From Candidatus Falkowbacteria bacterium CG1_02_41_21 (GTDB lineage Bacteria; Patescibacteriota; Patescibacteriia; Patescibacteriales; UBA12465), in the NCBI GenBank assembly GCA_001871235.1, contig MNUV01000054.1, positions 1 to 6,933 on the forward strand: DNA of 6,933 nucleotides, written 5' to 3'. The notes beneath the pieces are model-generated. The model was not told the origin of the DNA, did not search any database, and was given only the letters and a program-made list of their open reading frames with translations. A program made the translations under genes and the position numbers. This document shows positions 6,007 to 6,933 of the stretch, piece by piece; position 1 is the first letter of the stretch; each line of letters opens with the position of its first letter.

Positions 6007-6501
6007 TTATTGGTCTTCGTATTTTAAAACTTCATCATTTAACAATACATATTCTAAGCCGGCTTCTTGGAAAATCTCTTTGCTTCGTTTTCCGGCGTGA
6101 TAATCTTTTTCGCAGACAATCCGCTTGATACCCGCGTTAATCAACATTTTAGCGCAAGTATAACAAGGAGTCATTTGTAAATAAAGTGTGCCGCCGTTTA
6201 ATGATATTCCGAAACGAGCGGCCTGGCAGATAGCATTTTGCTCGGCATGTGTGGTCCGAATGCAATGTCTTGACTCGGTACCGTCTTCGTTGATTATGGT
6301 ATGCATTTCATGACCGATTTCGTCACAATGGGCTAAGCCCAGAGGTGAGCCGACATAGCCGGTTGTGACTATGCGATTATCTTTGGTGATAACGCAACCA
6401 ATACGACCGCGATCGCAGGTTCCCCTGGTCCCGACCATCTTCACTATATTCATAAAATATTCGTCCCAAGAGGGGCGCTGGTAGGATTCATTTTTGCTCA
6501 T
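6007..6501 (-). CDS. dCMP deaminase (zinc-dependent)
   Basis: Deaminates dCMP to dUMP, the substrate of the ThyX encoded next. It is 164 residues long, within the family range. The cytidine deaminase-fold zinc site is complete: HAEQNAI (85-91) gives ligand H85 and proton shuttle E87, and TPCYTCAKML (111-120) gives ligands C113 and C116. RGTCDRGRIGCVITKDNRIV (26-45) followed by TGYVGSPLG (47-55) is the N-terminal segment typical of dCMP deaminases rather than of cytidine or tRNA deaminases, and includes residues used in allosteric dCTP/dTTP control in known members. H64, H67 and C80 in the loop before the HAE motif resemble the extra metal site of phage-type enzymes, but this is only a suggestion. 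It is the first gene of the five-gene operon, with a promoter about 35 bases upstream and no Shine-Dalgarno sequence. Confidence 0.95.
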   Translation of the reverse strand: MSKNESYQRPSWDEYFMNIVKMVGTRGTCDRGRIGCVITKDNRIVTTGYVGSPLGLAHCDEIGHEMHTIINEDGTESRHCIRTTHAEQNAICQAARFGISLNGGTLYLQMTPCYTCAKMLINAGIKRIVCEKDYHAGKRSKEIFQEAGLEYVLLNDEVLKYEDQ

Positions 6502-6534
6502 AATTTTGAGGATAACTAATTAAGGTGCAATTGT

Positions 6535-6563
6535 ATTTTAACAGAATAGATAGTCCTAGGCAA
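6535..6563 (-). promoter_or_regulatory. Candidate promoter of the deoxynucleotide operon
   Basis: Leftward TTGCCT (6563-6558), 17-base spacer, TAAAAT (6540-6535), which predicts an untranslated leader of roughly 25 bases before the dCMP deaminase ATG at 6501. The -35 overlaps a CCTAGG palindrome (6555-6560). No other convincing promoter is seen inside the operon, where the gaps are only 5 to 24 bases. Confidence 0.5.
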
Positions 6564-6612
6564 TATTGACAAAAGGCCCATTATCGTTTGAAAAATAGTT
6601 TTTGGCCAAGAA

Positions 6613-6638
6613 AAAAAGGATATTTAAATACCCTTTTT
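6613..6638. terminator. Hairpin with A/T-tract arms, possible bidirectional terminator
   Basis: AAAAAGG (6613-6619) pairs with CCTTTTT (6632-6638), enclosing an A-C mismatch and the self-complementary TATTTAAATA (6621-6630). T-rich sequence follows on the plus strand (6634-6644) and the A tract gives U-rich RNA on the minus strand. No complete gene in the window ends here. It may be a leftover terminator of a gene now separated by the IS3 insertion, or it may insulate the operon promoter from the element. Confidence 0.45.
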
Positions 6639-6675
6639 AATTTTGTTAAACCATCCCGGTGTATAATGGTCCAGT

Positions 6676-6700
6676 AATCCTGCACACATTTTGACCTATT
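6676..6700. mobile_element. Possible left terminal region of the IS3-type element
   Basis: CTGCACACATTTTG (6680-6693) resembles, from memory, the CTGCACCCATTTTG found in terminal inverted repeats of IS150-group IS3 elements, and lies about 55 bases before orfA, a normal distance for a left end. The canonical terminal TG is not obvious, and the right end is outside the window, so the exact boundary and any target duplication cannot be set. Confidence 0.35.
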
Positions 6701-6719
6701 AAAAAGTTGATGGCCGGTA

Positions 6720-6728
6720 TGGTATAAT
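6720..6728 (+). promoter_or_regulatory. Extended -10 promoter of the IS3 orfA
   Basis: TGGTATAAT is a perfect extended -10 (TGn followed by TATAAT). No -35 lies at the normal spacing; TTGACC at 6691 is 26 bases away. The ATG is only eight bases after the -10, so transcription should begin within a base or two of the start codon. AGGA at 6729-6732 would be a Shine-Dalgarno sequence only for a transcript that starts further upstream. Confidence 0.55.
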
Positions 6729-6736
6729 AGGACCAT

Positions 6737-6933
6737 ATGAAACAAAACAACAAAGTATCCAAAGAAGAAAAAGCTAAAATTGTCCTCGCCATTTTGCGAA
6801 ATGACAAGACGGCTAATGAAATCGCTTCGGAGTATGGAGTCCATCCCAACATTATTTCCCGCTGGAAACAAACGGCCCTGGATGGTCTGCCGGAATTATT
6901 TGAAGACAAGCGGCAAAAAATTAATCGCCGTTT
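6737..6933 (+). CDS. IS3-family transposase OrfA (partial, runs off right edge)
   Basis: Sixty-five codons are open from ATG at 6737 to the window edge. The peptide has the helix-turn-helix of IS3/IS911-type OrfA (HTH_Tnp_1): basic start with KEEKAKIVLAILR (9-21), first helix TANEIASEYG (25-34), recognition helix HPNIISRWK (36-44), then QTALDGLPELFEDKR. OrfA binds the element's terminal repeats and is normally fused by programmed -1 frameshifting to the DDE-type OrfB, which would lie beyond the edge. Transcribed divergently from the deoxynucleotide operon. Whether the element is complete is unknown. Confidence 0.85.
   Translation, partial: MKQNNKVSKEEKAKIVLAILRNDKTANEIASEYGVHPNIISRWKQTALDGLPELFEDKRQKINRR

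Noticed and set aside
5737..6027. A plus-strand open frame of 96 codons across the thyX start.
   Set aside because: It overlaps conserved ThyX residues and the operon junction in antisense and shows no known motif.
6502..6736. Possible riboswitch or small RNA in the operon leader.
   Set aside because: The predicted leader is only about 25 bases, and apart from the hairpin at 6613-6638 no recognised aptamer or sRNA architecture is seen.
6581..6909. Two minus-strand open frames opposite IS3 orfA and its upstream region.
   Set aside because: They overlap a recognisable OrfA helix-turn-helix in antisense and cross the hairpin and promoter; no domain was seen.
1..6933. CRISPR array, tRNA, rRNA or attachment site.
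   Set aside because: No regularly spaced repeats, cloverleaf-like CCA-ending segments or rRNA-like conserved stretches were seen on either strand.

Overview
The window looks like a piece of a Candidate Phyla Radiation (Patescibacteria, Parcubacteria-like) chromosome. This is an inference from a prepilin carrying a C-terminal FISUMP domain, an AT-rich and tightly packed single-strand layout, and small stand-alone enzymes; no marker gene here fixes the taxon. All seven complete genes are on the minus strand and use ATG starts and TAA stops. The two ends are cut through mobile-element genes: an IS91-type transposase (minus) on the left and an IS3-type OrfA (plus) on the right.

Layout, left to right: 1-192, 5' part of an IS91-family transposase with its own promoter; 244-271, a strong intrinsic terminator for the leftward transcript; 306-1463, a type IV prepilin-like protein with a FISUMP domain; 1465-2979, gatB; 3025-3057, a probable terminator; 3068-6501, a five-gene leftward operon; 6502-6736, its promoter, a hairpin and the left flank of the IS3 element; 6737-6933, the start of IS3 orfA.

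In transcription order the operon is dCMP deaminase, a double-length ThyX, an unassigned P-loop nucleotide/CoA-type kinase, a MazG-like pyrophosphohydrolase, and dTMP kinase. Together these make a nearly self-contained pyrimidine deoxynucleotide branch: a dNTP could be trimmed to the monophosphate by the MazG-like enzyme, dCMP deaminated to dUMP, dUMP methylated to dTMP by flavin-dependent ThyX, and dTMP phosphorylated to dTDP by Tmk. Gaps are 5 to 24 bases and a terminator-like hairpin follows tmk, so co-transcription is likely. The kinase is the least understood member.

The most notable point is the ThyX. It is about twice the family's usual length and contains two diverged ThyX-like domains. 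The N-terminal one keeps the S-x-x-E-x-S-x-R-Y half of the signature but lacks RHR; the C-terminal one keeps RHR but lacks the other half. This suggests one composite active site per pair of domains. Other observations are operon starts without Shine-Dalgarno sequences that share a TCT or CCT just before ATG, a prepilin with Phe instead of Gly before the processing site, and transposase promoters placed so close to ATG that the mRNAs would be nearly leaderless. I found no CRISPR array, tRNA, rRNA or riboswitch.
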